NCBI GenBank assembly: GCA_963817035.1
Contig: CAWFMM010000004.1
Coordinates: 62,001 to 126,000 of the forward strand
Source of the DNA: AC-49 sp963817035
Lineage (GTDB): Bacteria > Actinomycetota > Thermoleophilia > Solirubrobacterales > Solirubrobacteraceae
Length of the DNA: 64,000 nt
Direction of reading: 5' to 3'
Notes under the pieces: model-generated
What the model saw: only the letters and a program-made list of their open reading frames with translations
What the model was told of the DNA's origin: nothing
Databases searched by the model: none
Program-made: the position numbers and the translations under genes
Shown here: positions 25,641 to 34,662 of the stretch, piece after piece
Numbering within the stretch: position 1 is the stretch's first letter
Layout: the number at the start of each line of letters is the position of its first letter

Positions 25641-26516
25641 TCAGGCGGTCTTGTGCAGCGGGAGGCCGACGCTCGTGAACGTCGACCAGTGGCTCTGCAT
25701 GAGGATGTTCGGAAATGGCTCTCCGCTGGCCGACGCAATCACGTTCTCGGCGACCACCCTCTGGACGTTGTCGTAGGCCTGTGGGCTGACCGCGATCTGC
25801 AGATCCTGCATCAGCTCCAGACCGCTTGGTGCGACGACCTGTTCGATCACGTCGTGTGCGCGAAAGACGTCGCCGAGGGCGTGGCGACGCAGCGTGGCCG
25901 ACCCGCAACGCCGCCCGAAGGTGGCCATACGGACAGCGAACTGCGGCGGGGCGCGGTCGAGCAGATGGTGGTGGACGAACACCTCGGTGACCAGGAACGC
26001 GTAGCCGCCACGGCGCAATACGCGGCCAATCTCGCTCGCCGACCGCGCGATGTCGGCCGGGCTGCCGAAGTGCTCGATCGACGAGAAGGACACCACTGCG
26101 TCGAAGCTCGCATCGGGAAAGTCGAGTGCGCGGGCATCCATGTCGCGAACTTCCAGGCGATCCTCGGGGTAGGGGTACGGGGCGCCCGTCGTGGGGTCCT
26201 CGAGGAACGACGTGCTGGCGACGGTGTTCGACCAGGGCCCACGCCCGTAGATGTCGGTAGCCACGACGCGCTTGGCGCGGTGGGCCAACCAGAACAGGAT
26301 CTCCTCGCTACCCGCGCCGACGTCGAGGATCTCGGCATTGCCGTCCAGCAGGCCGACTTCGTCTAGAAACAGCGCGCCCATGGCGAACTCCCACGCCTTG
26401 CGGTGAGGACGGTCGGCGCTGGCCTGGGGCCATATCTCGGGGATCAGCGCCCGGATCTCCGGGTCGACGAAATCGGGCAGGTCGCAGGTCTTCGCGTACT
26501 GGCGGGAGAGAGACAA
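25641..26516 (-). CDS. Class I SAM-dependent methyltransferase, paralogue A
   Basis: A 291-residue methyltransferase. Motif I is 'NAEILDVGAGSEEILFWLAH'; 'VVATDIYGRGPW', 'RDMDARALDFPDASFDAVVS' and 'EIGRVLRRGGYAFLVTEVFV' follow; the conserved tail is 'ILMQSHWSTFTSVGLPL'. It is a close paralogue of the protein at 27997: both begin with LSRQYA.TCDLPDF and align along their whole length. The pair flanks the flippase gene. Members of this group are common in actinobacterial polysaccharide loci and probably methylate a sugar hydroxyl. It is co-directional with gmd (13-base gap), and its start is 21 bases from the divergent flippase gene. Confidence 0.8.
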   Translation of the reverse strand: MSLSRQYAKTCDLPDFVDPEIRALIPEIWPQASADRPHRKAWEFAMGALFLDEVGLLDGNAEILDVGAGSEEILFWLAHRAKRVVATDIYGRGPWSNTVASTSFLEDPTTGAPYPYPEDRLEVRDMDARALDFPDASFDAVVSFSSIEHFGSPADIARSASEIGRVLRRGGYAFLVTEVFVHHHLLDRAPPQFAVRMATFGRRCGSATLRRHALGDVFRAHDVIEQVVAPSGLELMQDLQIAVSPQAYDNVQRVVAENVIASASGEPFPNILMQSHWSTFTSVGLPLHKTA

Positions 26517-26537
26517 GGAGCCGAGACCCTAGCGGCG

Positions 26538-28034
26538 ATGCGTAGGGTCCGGACCGTGGACGAGCCAGATCACGAACTCGACAGCAGCGCGGCCGGCCCT
26601 GCGGCCATCCGCGGCGGCGTTCTCCGCCTGGTCGGCTATTTCGCCGGGCTGCTGACCAGCCTGATCGCCGCATCGGTGCTGTTGCGCTACCTGAGTCCCG
26701 ACGACTACGGTCGCTACGCGGTCGTCCTACAGCTCACCGCAATCACCGCTGGCCTGTCCGACGCAGGGTTGGCAACCCTGGGGGCGCGCGAGCTCGCCGT
26801 GAGGCCGCCGGGTCCGCAACGCGACGCATACCTGCGCAACATGATGGGGGTGCGCATTGCGCTGGTGACCGTCGGCGCGGCGCTGGCCTGTGCATACGCG
26901 GCTCTTGGTGGCATTGGGCCCGGTCTCGTCGTCGCGACGCTCGTCATGTGCGTCGCCCTGCTCGGGCAGAGCGTGCAGTCGTCGCTGGCCACCGACCTGC
27001 TCGCGCGCCTGCGGCTCGGCACCGTTGCCGCCGCCGACCTGCTGCGCCAGATCATCTCCTCGATCGCGATGGTGGCCCTCGTCGTGGTCGGCGCCTCACT
27101 GGGCGCGTTCTTCTGGGTCGCGGTGGTTGGGGCGATCGCCGCGCTGATCTTCACCGTCGCCGTGGTCCACGGCACGGTCCCGCTGTTCCCCGCCTACAAC
27201 CGCGACGCATGGCGTGGCTTGCTCGCGAACACGATCCCCTTCGCCCTGGCAGCGGCGGTCGGCGCAATCTATTTCCGCGTCGTGATCCTGATCGTCCAGC
27301 TGATGTCCACACCGGAGCAGGTCGGGCTGTTCGGCGCGTCGTTTCGGATCATCGAGGTGCTTGTGGTCGTGCCGTATCTCGTGGTGAGTTCGGCATTCCC
27401 GATCTTCGCGCGTGCCGCGCGGAAGGACGCCGATCGTCTGGGATATGCCCTGCAGCGGATGCTTGATGCGTGCCTGATCCTGGGCGCGACGATCGCCCTG
27501 CTGCTTGTCGTAGGAGCGCCGGTGGCGCTCGACATCATCGCCGGGCCGCAGTACCACGCCGCGGACGGCGTCCTGCGCTGGCACGGCCTGGCGCTGCTGT
27601 TCTCCTGTTGCGCCGCGGTGTTCGGCTACGGGTTGCTGTCGCTTCACGCGTATCGCGGGCTGCTAGCGGCGAACTTGGCCGCGCTCGTGGTCAATATCGT
27701 CGCGGCGGTGATCCTGGTCCCGATCGACGGGGCCCAGGGCGGCGCGCTGTCCACGCTGGCCGGAGAGGTGACACTCGTCGCGGTGGGGGCCGTCGCGCTG
27801 GCTCGGGCGCGCGGCGGGATCCACCTGAAGGTCGTCGGCGGGCCGCGGATGCTCATTGCCGCGGCGCTTGCTGCCGCGCCGGTGCTGGTGCTCAAGCCGC
27901 TGCCCGCGACGATCGCCGCAGGCGCGATCTTCGCCACGCTGATCCTCGTCCTGCACATCGTGCCGGAGGAGCTGGTGATCGAGGCGCGGGTCGCGGTCAG
28001 GCGGGTTTGGCGACGGGGAGGCACACGCTGGTGA
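26538..28034 (+). CDS. Wzx-like polysaccharide flippase (MOP superfamily)
   Basis: A 498-residue protein with 12-14 hydrophobic helices spread over its whole length and no large soluble domain. The opening 'GGVLRLVGYFAGLLTSLIAA' followed by 'SVLLRYLSPDDYGRYAVVLQ' is typical of O-antigen and teichuronic-acid flippases. 'TLGARELAVRPPGPQRDAYL' and 'LFGASFRIIEVLVVVPYLVV' are further family-like stretches. It would flip undecaprenyl-diphosphate-linked repeat units to the outer leaflet for the polymerase at 6058. ATG 26538 is used; a GTG six codons later would also serve. The 3' end overlaps the convergent methyltransferase gene by 38 bases. Confidence 0.88.
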   Translation: MRRVRTVDEPDHELDSSAAGPAAIRGGVLRLVGYFAGLLTSLIAASVLLRYLSPDDYGRYAVVLQLTAITAGLSDAGLATLGARELAVRPPGPQRDAYLRNMMGVRIALVTVGAALACAYAALGGIGPGLVVATLVMCVALLGQSVQSSLATDLLARLRLGTVAAADLLRQIISSIAMVALVVVGASLGAFFWVAVVGAIAALIFTVAVVHGTVPLFPAYNRDAWRGLLANTIPFALAAAVGAIYFRVVILIVQLMSTPEQVGLFGASFRIIEVLVVVPYLVVSSAFPIFARAARKDADRLGYALQRMLDACLILGATIALLLVVGAPVALDIIAGPQYHAADGVLRWHGLALLFSCCAAVFGYGLLSLHAYRGLLAANLAALVVNIVAAVILVPIDGAQGGALSTLAGEVTLVAVGAVALARARGGIHLKVVGGPRMLIAAALAAAPVLVLKPLPATIAAGAIFATLILVLHIVPEELVIEARVAVRRVWRRGGTRW

Positions 28035-28869
28035 ACTGCGACCAGTGAGCCGTGACAACGATGTGCGGATAGGGATCGCCCGTTGTGGCCGTGGTCGTTC
28101 CGTCGGGGTTGATGCGATGCACGTTACGGCGCGCTTCCTCACCGACGTGAATACGCAACGGCTGCATCAGCTCCAGACCGGCAGGTGCGACGATGACCTT
28201 CTCGAGCTCATCGGCCTTGAAGATGTCGCCGAGCGGGCGCAGCCCGCGCCGCGCCCGGGCCTTGAGCGGACCGTAGGGAAAGCGGCGGATCGTCGCGTCG
28301 AGCAGGCGGTCGGCCGGGTTGAGGTCGATGAACACCTCGGTGACGATGCACGCGTGACCACCGGGTCGCAGAACGCGCGCGATCTCCTGGGCCGCGCGTG
28401 AGATCTCCTGGGGCGAGCCGAAGTGCTCGATCGATCCGAACGAGACGACTGCGTCGAAGCTCTCGTCGGGGAACCGGAGGTCGCGCGCATCCATGTCCAT
28501 GACCTCGAGCCGGTCACGGGGATAGTCGTAGCGCGCGAACGACGCCGGGTCCTCGAGGAACGACGAGCCCGCCTCGCGCCAGCTAAATGCGCCGCGGCCG
28601 TAGATGTCGGTGGCCACGACGCGCTTGGCGCGCTGGGCCAGCCAGAATAGGATCTGGTCGCTGCCGGCGCCAACGTCGAGGATCTCAGCCGTGCCGTCGA
28701 GCAGGCCGAGGTCCTCGAGGAACAACGCGCCCATGGTGAACTCCCACCACTTGCGATGGGGCAGCGCGGCGTCGGCCTCGGGCCAGATCTCCCGCATCGT
28801 CCGGGCCATGCGCTCGTCGCGGAAGTCCGGCAGATCGCACGTGGTCGCGTACTGGCGTGAGAGCGGCAC
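27997..28869 (-). CDS. Class I SAM-dependent methyltransferase, paralogue B
   Basis: A 290-residue protein starting at GTG 28869 ('VPLSRQYATTCDLPDFRDER'), two bases after the acetyltransferase stop. Motif I is 'AEILDVGAGSDQILFWLAQ', followed by 'DIYGRGAFSWREAG', 'MDMDARDLRFPDESFDAVVS' and 'EIARVLRPGGHACIVTEVFI'; the tail is 'VVTAHWSQFTSVCLPVAKPA'. It is the full-length paralogue of 25641-26516. The two share the unusual 'FTSV' tail and probably methylate related positions or sugars. An upstream open stretch in the same frame lies within the acetyltransferase gene and is not coding. Confidence 0.8.
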   Translation of the reverse strand: MPLSRQYATTCDLPDFRDERMARTMREIWPEADAALPHRKWWEFTMGALFLEDLGLLDGTAEILDVGAGSDQILFWLAQRAKRVVATDIYGRGAFSWREAGSSFLEDPASFARYDYPRDRLEVMDMDARDLRFPDESFDAVVSFGSIEHFGSPQEISRAAQEIARVLRPGGHACIVTEVFIDLNPADRLLDATIRRFPYGPLKARARRGLRPLGDIFKADELEKVIVAPAGLELMQPLRIHVGEEARRNVHRINPDGTTTATTGDPYPHIVVTAHWSQFTSVCLPVAKPA

Positions 28870-28871
28870 GT

Positions 28872-29426
28872 CTAGAACCAGCTTGGGCGCCAGAGCATCT
28901 CGTAGGTCATCGGTGACGGGCGAGTACGGATCTGCTTGGCCGGCACCCCCGCGACGACCGTATAGGGCTCGACATCGCGGGTGACGACGGCGCCGGCGGC
29001 GACTACCGCCCCTTCGCCGACGCGCACGCCGGGCAGCACGGTGGCGCGCACTCCCAGCCACGCGTGATGCTCGATGTGCACGGGCGCTGTCGGCGCGCCG
29101 AACTGCGGGTCGTCGAGATCGTGGGCGGCGGTCAACACACAGGTCTCGCGTGACAGGCTCACGTCGGAATCGATGCGCACGCCGCCGCGCGCGTCGATGT
29201 AGGAGTGCTGGCCGATAGCCGTGCGCGCCCCCAGGCTCACGTTGGAGCCGGCCCACATCTCGACGCCCAACGTCACGACCGTACTGTCGCGATCGTCAAA
29301 CTCGACGCCGAGGGCGGCATACGCGCGCATGCGCAGACCGACGACCGGGATCCGGTTGACAACATGGTTGAGCAGGTAGTCACGGGTCGGCAGCTTGGTC
29401 GGCCGGTTTGCATCAGCCGCGGCCAT
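28872..29426 (-). CDS. Left-handed beta-helix acetyltransferase (WcaF/LacA type)
   Basis: A 184-residue hexapeptide-repeat protein. Repeats of the [LIV]-G-x4 kind run from about residue 55 ('GVEMWAGSNVSLGARTAIG') to 160 ('AWLGVRATVLPGVRVGEGA'). The catalytic histidine is in 'TAAHDLDDP', and 'PYTVVAGVPAKQIR' is the usual C-terminal motif. Such trimeric enzymes use acetyl-CoA to O- or N-acetylate sugars. It is the likely source of acetyl decoration of this glycan. It overlaps the upstream GT4-like gene by 14 bases and is followed by methyltransferase paralogue B two bases on. Confidence 0.88.
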   Translation of the reverse strand: MAAADANRPTKLPTRDYLLNHVVNRIPVVGLRMRAYAALGVEFDDRDSTVVTLGVEMWAGSNVSLGARTAIGQHSYIDARGGVRIDSDVSLSRETCVLTAAHDLDDPQFGAPTAPVHIEHHAWLGVRATVLPGVRVGEGAVVAAGAVVTRDVEPYTVVAGVPAKQIRTRPSPMTYEMLWRPSWF

Positions 29427-30408
29427 CGACGACCCGGTTCTTGATCCTGATCAACGGCTTCTGATCCATCGCCGCGAATGCCCGGGCGCGAATCGGAGGG
29501 CGGTGGGGCCTGGGCGCGGAGCGGGTGGAGAGGCAGTGGCGGTACGCGTCCACCGTGGTCTCGGCGACAACGTCCCAGCTTCTCTGCTCGGCGTACTCAT
29601 TGGCCAGCACCGCCTGCATCTCGTGCTCGAGCTCCTCGAGCGTCGAGACCTTGCACAGGTTCTTCGTGCGATCGGGAAGGTCACGGAACCACTCGGTGTC
29701 GTTGACGAACACCGGCCGGCGCGTGCCGATGGCCAGCGGCGCGCCCGCGCTGCCGCCCGACGCCAGATCCTGGTCGTACCAGAGCACCAGTGCGTCGCAA
29801 TCGCGTAACCATTGGTACAGCTCGTCGGCCTCCAGCCAGCGCTGCTCGCCGAACGAGGTCTCCAGGCGCCAGCCATTACGCTCGCAGATCGGCGCGATCA
29901 GGTCGTCCCGTGACTTGCCCAGGCCGAACGTCTTGATCACCGGCGGACGCAGGTCGATCCCCTGCGGGATCAGGATGCGCTCCCCGATTCCCACGTCCGG
30001 GCGATGGGCGAACAGGACGTCGGGCATCTGGTGGGGAAACGCCAGCTTCGACACCGACTTGTCGTGGTACGTCAGCGCGAGCACGCCCTCAAAGCGGCGC
30101 ATGAGCTCGACCAGGTCGCGACGACGGTAGAACAGGTTGGCGTACTGGATGTGCAGCACATCAAGGTCGGCGGCGAGAATCGGCTCGGGGTCGAAGTCGA
30201 AGGCATGGTCTGGGTTCCACAGTTGGACGTCGAAGCAAGGCGTCTCGCCGACCTCGAATGGGCGCACGTCACGCTCGCCGTAGTTGCGTGAGCCGAACAC
30301 GCGCACGTCGACATCGCCGCGCCGGCGCATCGCCTCCACCAGATGGCGGGAGTACTCGGCGATGCCGCATCGCGTGTTCCAGGTGCTGAGGATCCCGACC
30401 TTGAGCAC
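29413..30408 (-). CDS. GT4-like glycosyltransferase
   Basis: A 331-residue GT-B-like protein starting 'MLKVGILSTWNTRCGIAEYS', the usual opening of GT4 enzymes ('GIAEYSRHL'). Further along are 'DLDVLHIQYANLFYRRRDL', 'ALTYHDKSVSKLAFP' and 'LIPQGIDLRP'. The C-terminal domain is shorter than normal and the EX7E motif is not obvious; instead there is 'LWYDQDLASGGSAGAPLAIG'. It may therefore be a divergent or inactive member, or one with altered donor binding. It starts 3 bases after the C-methyltransferase gene ends and belongs to the minus-strand run 31707 to 27997. Confidence 0.72.
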   Translation of the reverse strand: MLKVGILSTWNTRCGIAEYSRHLVEAMRRRGDVDVRVFGSRNYGERDVRPFEVGETPCFDVQLWNPDHAFDFDPEPILAADLDVLHIQYANLFYRRRDLVELMRRFEGVLALTYHDKSVSKLAFPHQMPDVLFAHRPDVGIGERILIPQGIDLRPPVIKTFGLGKSRDDLIAPICERNGWRLETSFGEQRWLEADELYQWLRDCDALVLWYDQDLASGGSAGAPLAIGTRRPVFVNDTEWFRDLPDRTKNLCKVSTLEELEHEMQAVLANEYAEQRSWDVVAETTVDAYRHCLSTRSAPRPHRPPIRARAFAAMDQKPLIRIKNRVVDGRG

Positions 30409-30411
30409 GGG

Positions 30412-31707
30412 CTAGGGATCCGGCAATACGCGGACCTGGGGCATCGGAACAATGAACCGCCCGCCGCGCTCCAGGAACTCGGTCTCGCGCTCGAGGAACT
30501 CGTCGAGAAAGTGCCAGGGCAGGGCGAGATAGTAGTCGGGGCTCATCGCGCGCGACTCGTCCTCACTGATGATTGGGATCTTGGTCGCGATGGTCTCCGA
30601 GCCCCACTTGTCGGGGTTGCGGTCGGCCGCGTACGGGATCACCGAAGCGTCGATGTCCGCGTACTGCAGGATCGTGTTGCCCTTGGTCGAAGCGCCGTAG
30701 ACGTGGATCACCTTGCCCTCGCCCACGAGACGCTCACACAGTGCGCGCAGATCGTCGCGCACGCGCTCGGAGGCCAGGCGGAACTGCTCGTAGGGCTCCG
30801 CCGAGTCGAGTGCCAACTCGAACTCGCCGATGCGCAGCTCCTGAAGCCTGCGATGGTCGTCCTCGGGGATCGCACGCACGCCGGCCTTGCTGATGAACAG
30901 ACGGATCGAGCCGCCGTTGACGTCGTTGAGCTCAGCGCGTACGGCCTCCAGGCCGGCACCGGCGAGCAGCCGTTCGATCACAGCCAGCGAGTAGTACTCG
31001 AGATGCTCGTGGACGATCGCGTCGAACGCGTTCATCTCGAGCATCGTCGGGAGATAGTGGAGCTCCATGACCCACACGCCGTCCTCGGCCAGGGCCGACG
31101 CGACGTCGGCCACGAATGCGCTCGGGTTCTCGAGGTCGTAGAACATCGCGATGCTCGTCACGACGCGTGCGCGGCGATCCGGGTGGCGGCGGGTCAAGGC
31201 GTCGTAGGAGTAGAAGTCGCGGACGACCTCGTAGCCCTTCTCCACGGCGTAGCGGGTAACGTCGGACGGGTCGAACCCGATGTACCGCAGGCCTTCGATG
31301 CTGTAGCCGTCTAGCAGCGTCCCGTCGTTGCAGCCGATGTCGATGACCAGGTCGCCTGCCTGTAGGTCGACGAGTTCCTGTGCGGCCTGGGCGATCCCGT
31401 GGAGGTTCGCGGTCATCGTGCGGTTGACCCCCGAGCGGTACCAGTAGTTGTGGTAGAGGATCGAGCCGGGAACGGTGTGGCGCGTCTGGATCAACCCGCA
31501 TGCGTTCTGATCCCTGGTCATGTCGCAGCGCACGAGCTCGAGTGGAATCGCGCGATGGACCGGCTCGCCGCCCGCCGGGTCGGCGAACGCGCCGGCGATG
31601 TGCTGGTCACCGAGCGAGAGTACGGGTGTCAGGTGCGGGGAGTCGCAGACGCGACACGTCGTCCGCGTCGTCAGGCTGGTACGCGGCAGCGTTCGGTGGA
31701 TGCTCAT
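30412..31707 (-). CDS. Sugar C-methyltransferase (TylC3/NovU-like, with zinc-binding N-terminus)
   Basis: A 431-residue protein with the three-part structure of NDP-sugar C-methyltransferases. The N-terminal zinc-binding region is 'TTCRVCDSPHLTPVLSLGD' plus further cysteines about 45 residues on. The SAM domain holds 'LVIDIGCNDGTLLDGY', 'VTSIAMFYDLENPSAFV' and 'VHEHLEYYSL'. The C-terminal domain has 'VIHVYGASTKGNTILQYADI' and 'YAADRNPDKWG'. These enzymes add a methyl group to a ring carbon of a 4-keto-deoxysugar, giving branched sugars. That would need a keto-deoxysugar donor, which the GMD gene can supply on GDP. The activated nucleotide (dTDP, CDP or GDP) cannot be deduced. It heads the minus-strand run ending at 27997. 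Confidence 0.86.
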   Translation of the reverse strand: MSIHRTLPRTSLTTRTTCRVCDSPHLTPVLSLGDQHIAGAFADPAGGEPVHRAIPLELVRCDMTRDQNACGLIQTRHTVPGSILYHNYWYRSGVNRTMTANLHGIAQAAQELVDLQAGDLVIDIGCNDGTLLDGYSIEGLRYIGFDPSDVTRYAVEKGYEVVRDFYSYDALTRRHPDRRARVVTSIAMFYDLENPSAFVADVASALAEDGVWVMELHYLPTMLEMNAFDAIVHEHLEYYSLAVIERLLAGAGLEAVRAELNDVNGGSIRLFISKAGVRAIPEDDHRRLQELRIGEFELALDSAEPYEQFRLASERVRDDLRALCERLVGEGKVIHVYGASTKGNTILQYADIDASVIPYAADRNPDKWGSETIATKIPIISEDESRAMSPDYYLALPWHFLDEFLERETEFLERGGRFIVPMPQVRVLPDP

Positions 31708-31745
31708 GGGCAGAGCACAATATCGACGGCATATCCTGACCGCAC

Positions 31746-32892
31746 GTGCACGTCGGGCTGAACCTCCACTACCTCAACGATCGCTCCGGCGGCGCCGGCA
31801 CGTACGCGCGCGAGCTGATCCCTGCCCTGCTCGCCGCGCACCCTGACCTGCGCCTGACCTGCTTCGTCACCGAGCGCGCTCCGGCGGTACTCACGCAGGC
31901 CGACTGGGATGGACGCGTCCGCTGGCTCACCCAGCCTGGCGACCCCCTCGGTCTTACGTCGTGGCGCTCGGCGCAGGCGCTTTACGCCCAATGGGTCCAG
32001 GCACCGGTACGTGCCTGGCGCCGGCACGTCGACGTGATCCACGGGCTCGCTAATGTCGCCCCGCTCGCCGGTACGGCGTCGAGGGTCGTGACGCTGCTCG
32101 ATCTCACGTGGCTGCACCATGCCGATGCGATGTCGGCGCGAGCTGCGGCGGGGATGAGGCTGCTAGGCCTGACCTCGGTGCGCCGGGCCGATCGCGTGAT
32201 CGCCATCTCGCACGCGGGAAAGCGCGACATCGTCCAGACGATCGGCATTGCGCCAGCGCGCATCGACGTCACCCCTCTGGGGGTCTCCCCGGTGTCTGTC
32301 GTGACGGCCACCTCGCCCGCGGAGGTTCGCCGCCGTCACAACCTCGGCGCGGGGCCGATCGTGTTGTGCGTCGCCCAGATGCGCGCGCACAAGAACCTCG
32401 GCGCGCTGATCCATGCCCTGGCCGCGATCGACGACGGCGCCGTTCGCTTGGTACTCGTCGGCGAGGCCAACGCCTACGAAGCGCAGTTGCGCACGACGGC
32501 GGCCGAGCTCGGCGTCGCCGAACGCGTCCGTTTCCCCGGCTGGCTCGGGCGTGAGGACCTGGAAGGTCTGTACGCCGCCAGCGCGTGTTGCGTGTTGCCA
32601 TCGCTGATGGAGGGGTTCGGGCTGCCGATCGCCGAGGCGATGAGCCGCGGTGTGCCGGTCGCGTGTTCGGATCGTTCGTCCCTGCCCGAGGTCGCGGGTG
32701 GCGCGGCGCTGTTGTTCGACCCGCACGTCCCGGCGCAGATCGCCGACGCGTTGCGGCGTATCCTCGGTGATCCGGCGCTGGCTGCGGATCTAACCGCCCG
32801 CGGCTCTCGAGAGGCCGAGCTGACCGTGGGACGCGACTGCGCGCGCGACGCTGCACAGCTACGAGCAGGCGATCACCGGATCGCAGCGCTGA
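31746..32892 (+). CDS. GT4 family glycosyltransferase, 3' end frameshifted
   Basis: A GT-B enzyme of about 381 residues if one base is ignored. It has 'MHVGLNLHYLNDRSGGAGTY', 'VHGLANVAPLAG'-type spacing near residue 98, 'VVTLLDLTWLHHADA', 'VVLCVAQMRAHKNLGALI'-like donor-domain start and 'SLMEGFGLPIAEAMSRGVPV' with the EX7E glutamates. After 'REAELT' the frame as written runs on for another 75 poor codons into the opposite gene. Dropping the G at 32826 gives TWDATARATLHSYEQAITG followed by SQR and a TGA at 32890-32892, the usual GT4 ending, 13 bases before the next gene's stop. So there is either a real +1 frameshift or a sequence error. It is closely related to the GT4 at 34659. Confidence 0.8.
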
Positions 32893-32905
32893 CAAACCCC
32901 GAGCG

Positions 32906-33496
32906 TCAGTCGCGGCGCGCGAGGATCCAGACGTTGCGGCGCACGATCGGCAGCCAGGCCGCCGCCGCGAGCACCCCGGGGCGGCGCTTGCGCCTCGTGC
33001 GCTGCGACACGATCGACGTCCCCGGAGCAACCGACTCATACCCGCAGTGCACGACCGTGAGCCCCTGGTCGGCGAACAGCCGCCGGAAGCCGGTTCGGGT
33101 GAACGGGCGCTTGTGGGTGTAGTCGTTCCAGACCCAACGCTGGGCGTCGGGCGACGAGGCGAAGACCAGCCCGCCGGGGCGCAGGACCCGACGGGCCTCG
33201 CGCACCACCGCGACCGGATCGTCGACATGCTCGAGCAGATCCTTGAGGACGACGCCGTCGAAGCTCGCGTCGTCGAACGGCAGCGGCTGGTCGACGTCAC
33301 CCAAGGCAACGTTGCGGCCACGCGCCGTCGCCTGCGCGACCGCGTCGGGCGAGCCGTCGATTCCCGCGTAGTCAGAGAAATGCTCGGCCAGCCAGCCGGT
33401 GCCGCAGCCCACGTCGAGCAGCCGCGCGGCCGGCGCGAAATGGCGAGTCACGTCACGGAAGTAGCCGGGTTGTTCGTGCCAGTCGAAGTAGCCCAC
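32906..33496 (-). CDS. Class I SAM-dependent methyltransferase
   Basis: A 196-residue compact methyltransferase: 'ARLLDVGCGTGWLAEHFSDY' (motif I), 'LPFDDASFDGVVLKDLLEHV' and 'EARRVLRPGGLVFASSPDAQ'. The basic tail 'VSQRTRRKRRPGVLAAAA' and a hydrophobic end suggest loose membrane contact. It is of the UbiE/Methyltransf_11 type, with a small-molecule or glycan substrate that cannot be named. It lies alone on the minus strand between two plus-strand GT4 genes, divergent from 33523 by 26 bases. Confidence 0.8.
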   Translation of the reverse strand: MGYFDWHEQPGYFRDVTRHFAPAARLLDVGCGTGWLAEHFSDYAGIDGSPDAVAQATARGRNVALGDVDQPLPFDDASFDGVVLKDLLEHVDDPVAVVREARRVLRPGGLVFASSPDAQRWVWNDYTHKRPFTRTGFRRLFADQGLTVVHCGYESVAPGTSIVSQRTRRKRRPGVLAAAAWLPIVRRNVWILARRD

Positions 33497-33522
33497 GGGT
33501 CGCGAGACTAGCCTTCGGCCGC

Positions 33523-34662
33523 GTGACCCGTCCCGACCACGTGCTGCTCAACGCCACGTTTCTCGACCCGTCGGTGTCGGGCGGCCCGGAGACGTACCTG
33601 CGGGGACTGGCCCAGGCGCTGGCCCACGAGTTCCCCGACGTCCGCTTCACCGTCGCGACGACGCGCTCGGGCGCTCGCGCGCTGCGCGACGACGGCTGGG
33701 CGGCGTGGGCGTCGATCGTCGACCTGCCGTGCGAGGACGGCCAGCGGCTGCGTCGCCAGGTCGCCGAGCAGGTGCTCGTGCCGATGCTCGCCCGCCATCG
33801 CAAGGCCGACCTGCTGCACAGCCTCGGGTCGGTCGCCCCGATCCGCGCGCGGGTCCCCGCCGTCGTCACGCTGCACGACGTGACGTTCATCGTGCGCCGC
33901 ACGTTCGGCGCCGCGACGTCGTGGGGCATGACCCAGGTCATCACCCGCGCGGCCCGCCGTGCCGACGGGTTGATCACCGGCTCGGCCGCGGCCCGCGACG
34001 AGATCTGCGCCGTCCTCGGCCTCGCGCCCGAGCGTTTCACGGTCGTCCCGCACGGCCGCGGGCGCCCGACCACGGCGCCGGCGCTCGACGCGGCCGGCAC
34101 CCGGGCGCGGTTCGGGCTCGGTGACGGCCCGTTCGTCCTCTGCGTCGGCGCCAAGCGGCCGCACAAGAACCAGGAGGTCCTGGTCCGCGCGCTCGCGCAG
34201 CTCGGCGCGAACGACGACACGGTCCTCGTCCTCGCCGGCCACGCCGAGCCCTACGAGGCCGACCTGCGCCAGCTCGCGGCGGACTCCGGCGTCGTCGATC
34301 GCGTGCGATTCGTCGACTACGTGACCGACGGCGAGCTCGAGGCGCTGTGGACCCAGTGCGCGTGCGCCGCGTTCCCGACGCTCGGCGAGGGTTTCGGGCT
34401 GCCGCTGGTCGAGGCGATGGACCGCGGCGTCGCGATCGCCGCATCGGACATCCCCGTGCTCAGAGAGGTCGGCGGCGACGTTCCGCACTGGTTCGACCCC
34501 CATGATCCCGCCGCCGCCGCGCCGGCGCTGACGGCGGCGATGGCCGACCAGCACGCCGCCACGACCGGCCCGGCGCACGCCGCCCGTTACACCTGGGAGG
34601 CCGCGGCCCACGGCACGATGGACGCCTACGAGCGCGCCCTGAGCGCGAGCGCCGCCGCGTGA
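33523..34662 (+). CDS. GT4 family glycosyltransferase
   Basis: A 379-residue GT-B enzyme starting at GTG 33523 ('VTRPDHVLLNATFLDPSVSG'). It shows 'GGPETYLRGLAQAL', 'LLHSLGSVAPIRARVPAVVT', 'FVLCVGAKRPHKNQEVLVRA' and 'FPTLGEGFGLPLVEAMDRGV' with EX7E. It is a mannosyltransferase-like GT4. Its N-terminal 'LHSLGSVAPI' block is shared with the next gene and, more distantly, with 31746, suggesting local duplication. The TGA overlaps the next GTG by four bases. Confidence 0.86.
   Translation: MTRPDHVLLNATFLDPSVSGGPETYLRGLAQALAHEFPDVRFTVATTRSGARALRDDGWAAWASIVDLPCEDGQRLRRQVAEQVLVPMLARHRKADLLHSLGSVAPIRARVPAVVTLHDVTFIVRRTFGAATSWGMTQVITRAARRADGLITGSAAARDEICAVLGLAPERFTVVPHGRGRPTTAPALDAAGTRARFGLGDGPFVLCVGAKRPHKNQEVLVRALAQLGANDDTVLVLAGHAEPYEADLRQLAADSGVVDRVRFVDYVTDGELEALWTQCACAAFPTLGEGFGLPLVEAMDRGVAIAASDIPVLREVGGDVPHWFDPHDPAAAAPALTAAMADQHAATTGPAHAARYTWEAAAHGTMDAYERALSASAAA

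Noticed and set aside
32893..33122. C-terminal extension of the GT4 gene as written
   Set aside because: Poor codon structure and full overlap with the opposite methyltransferase; a one-base correction gives a natural stop at 32892.
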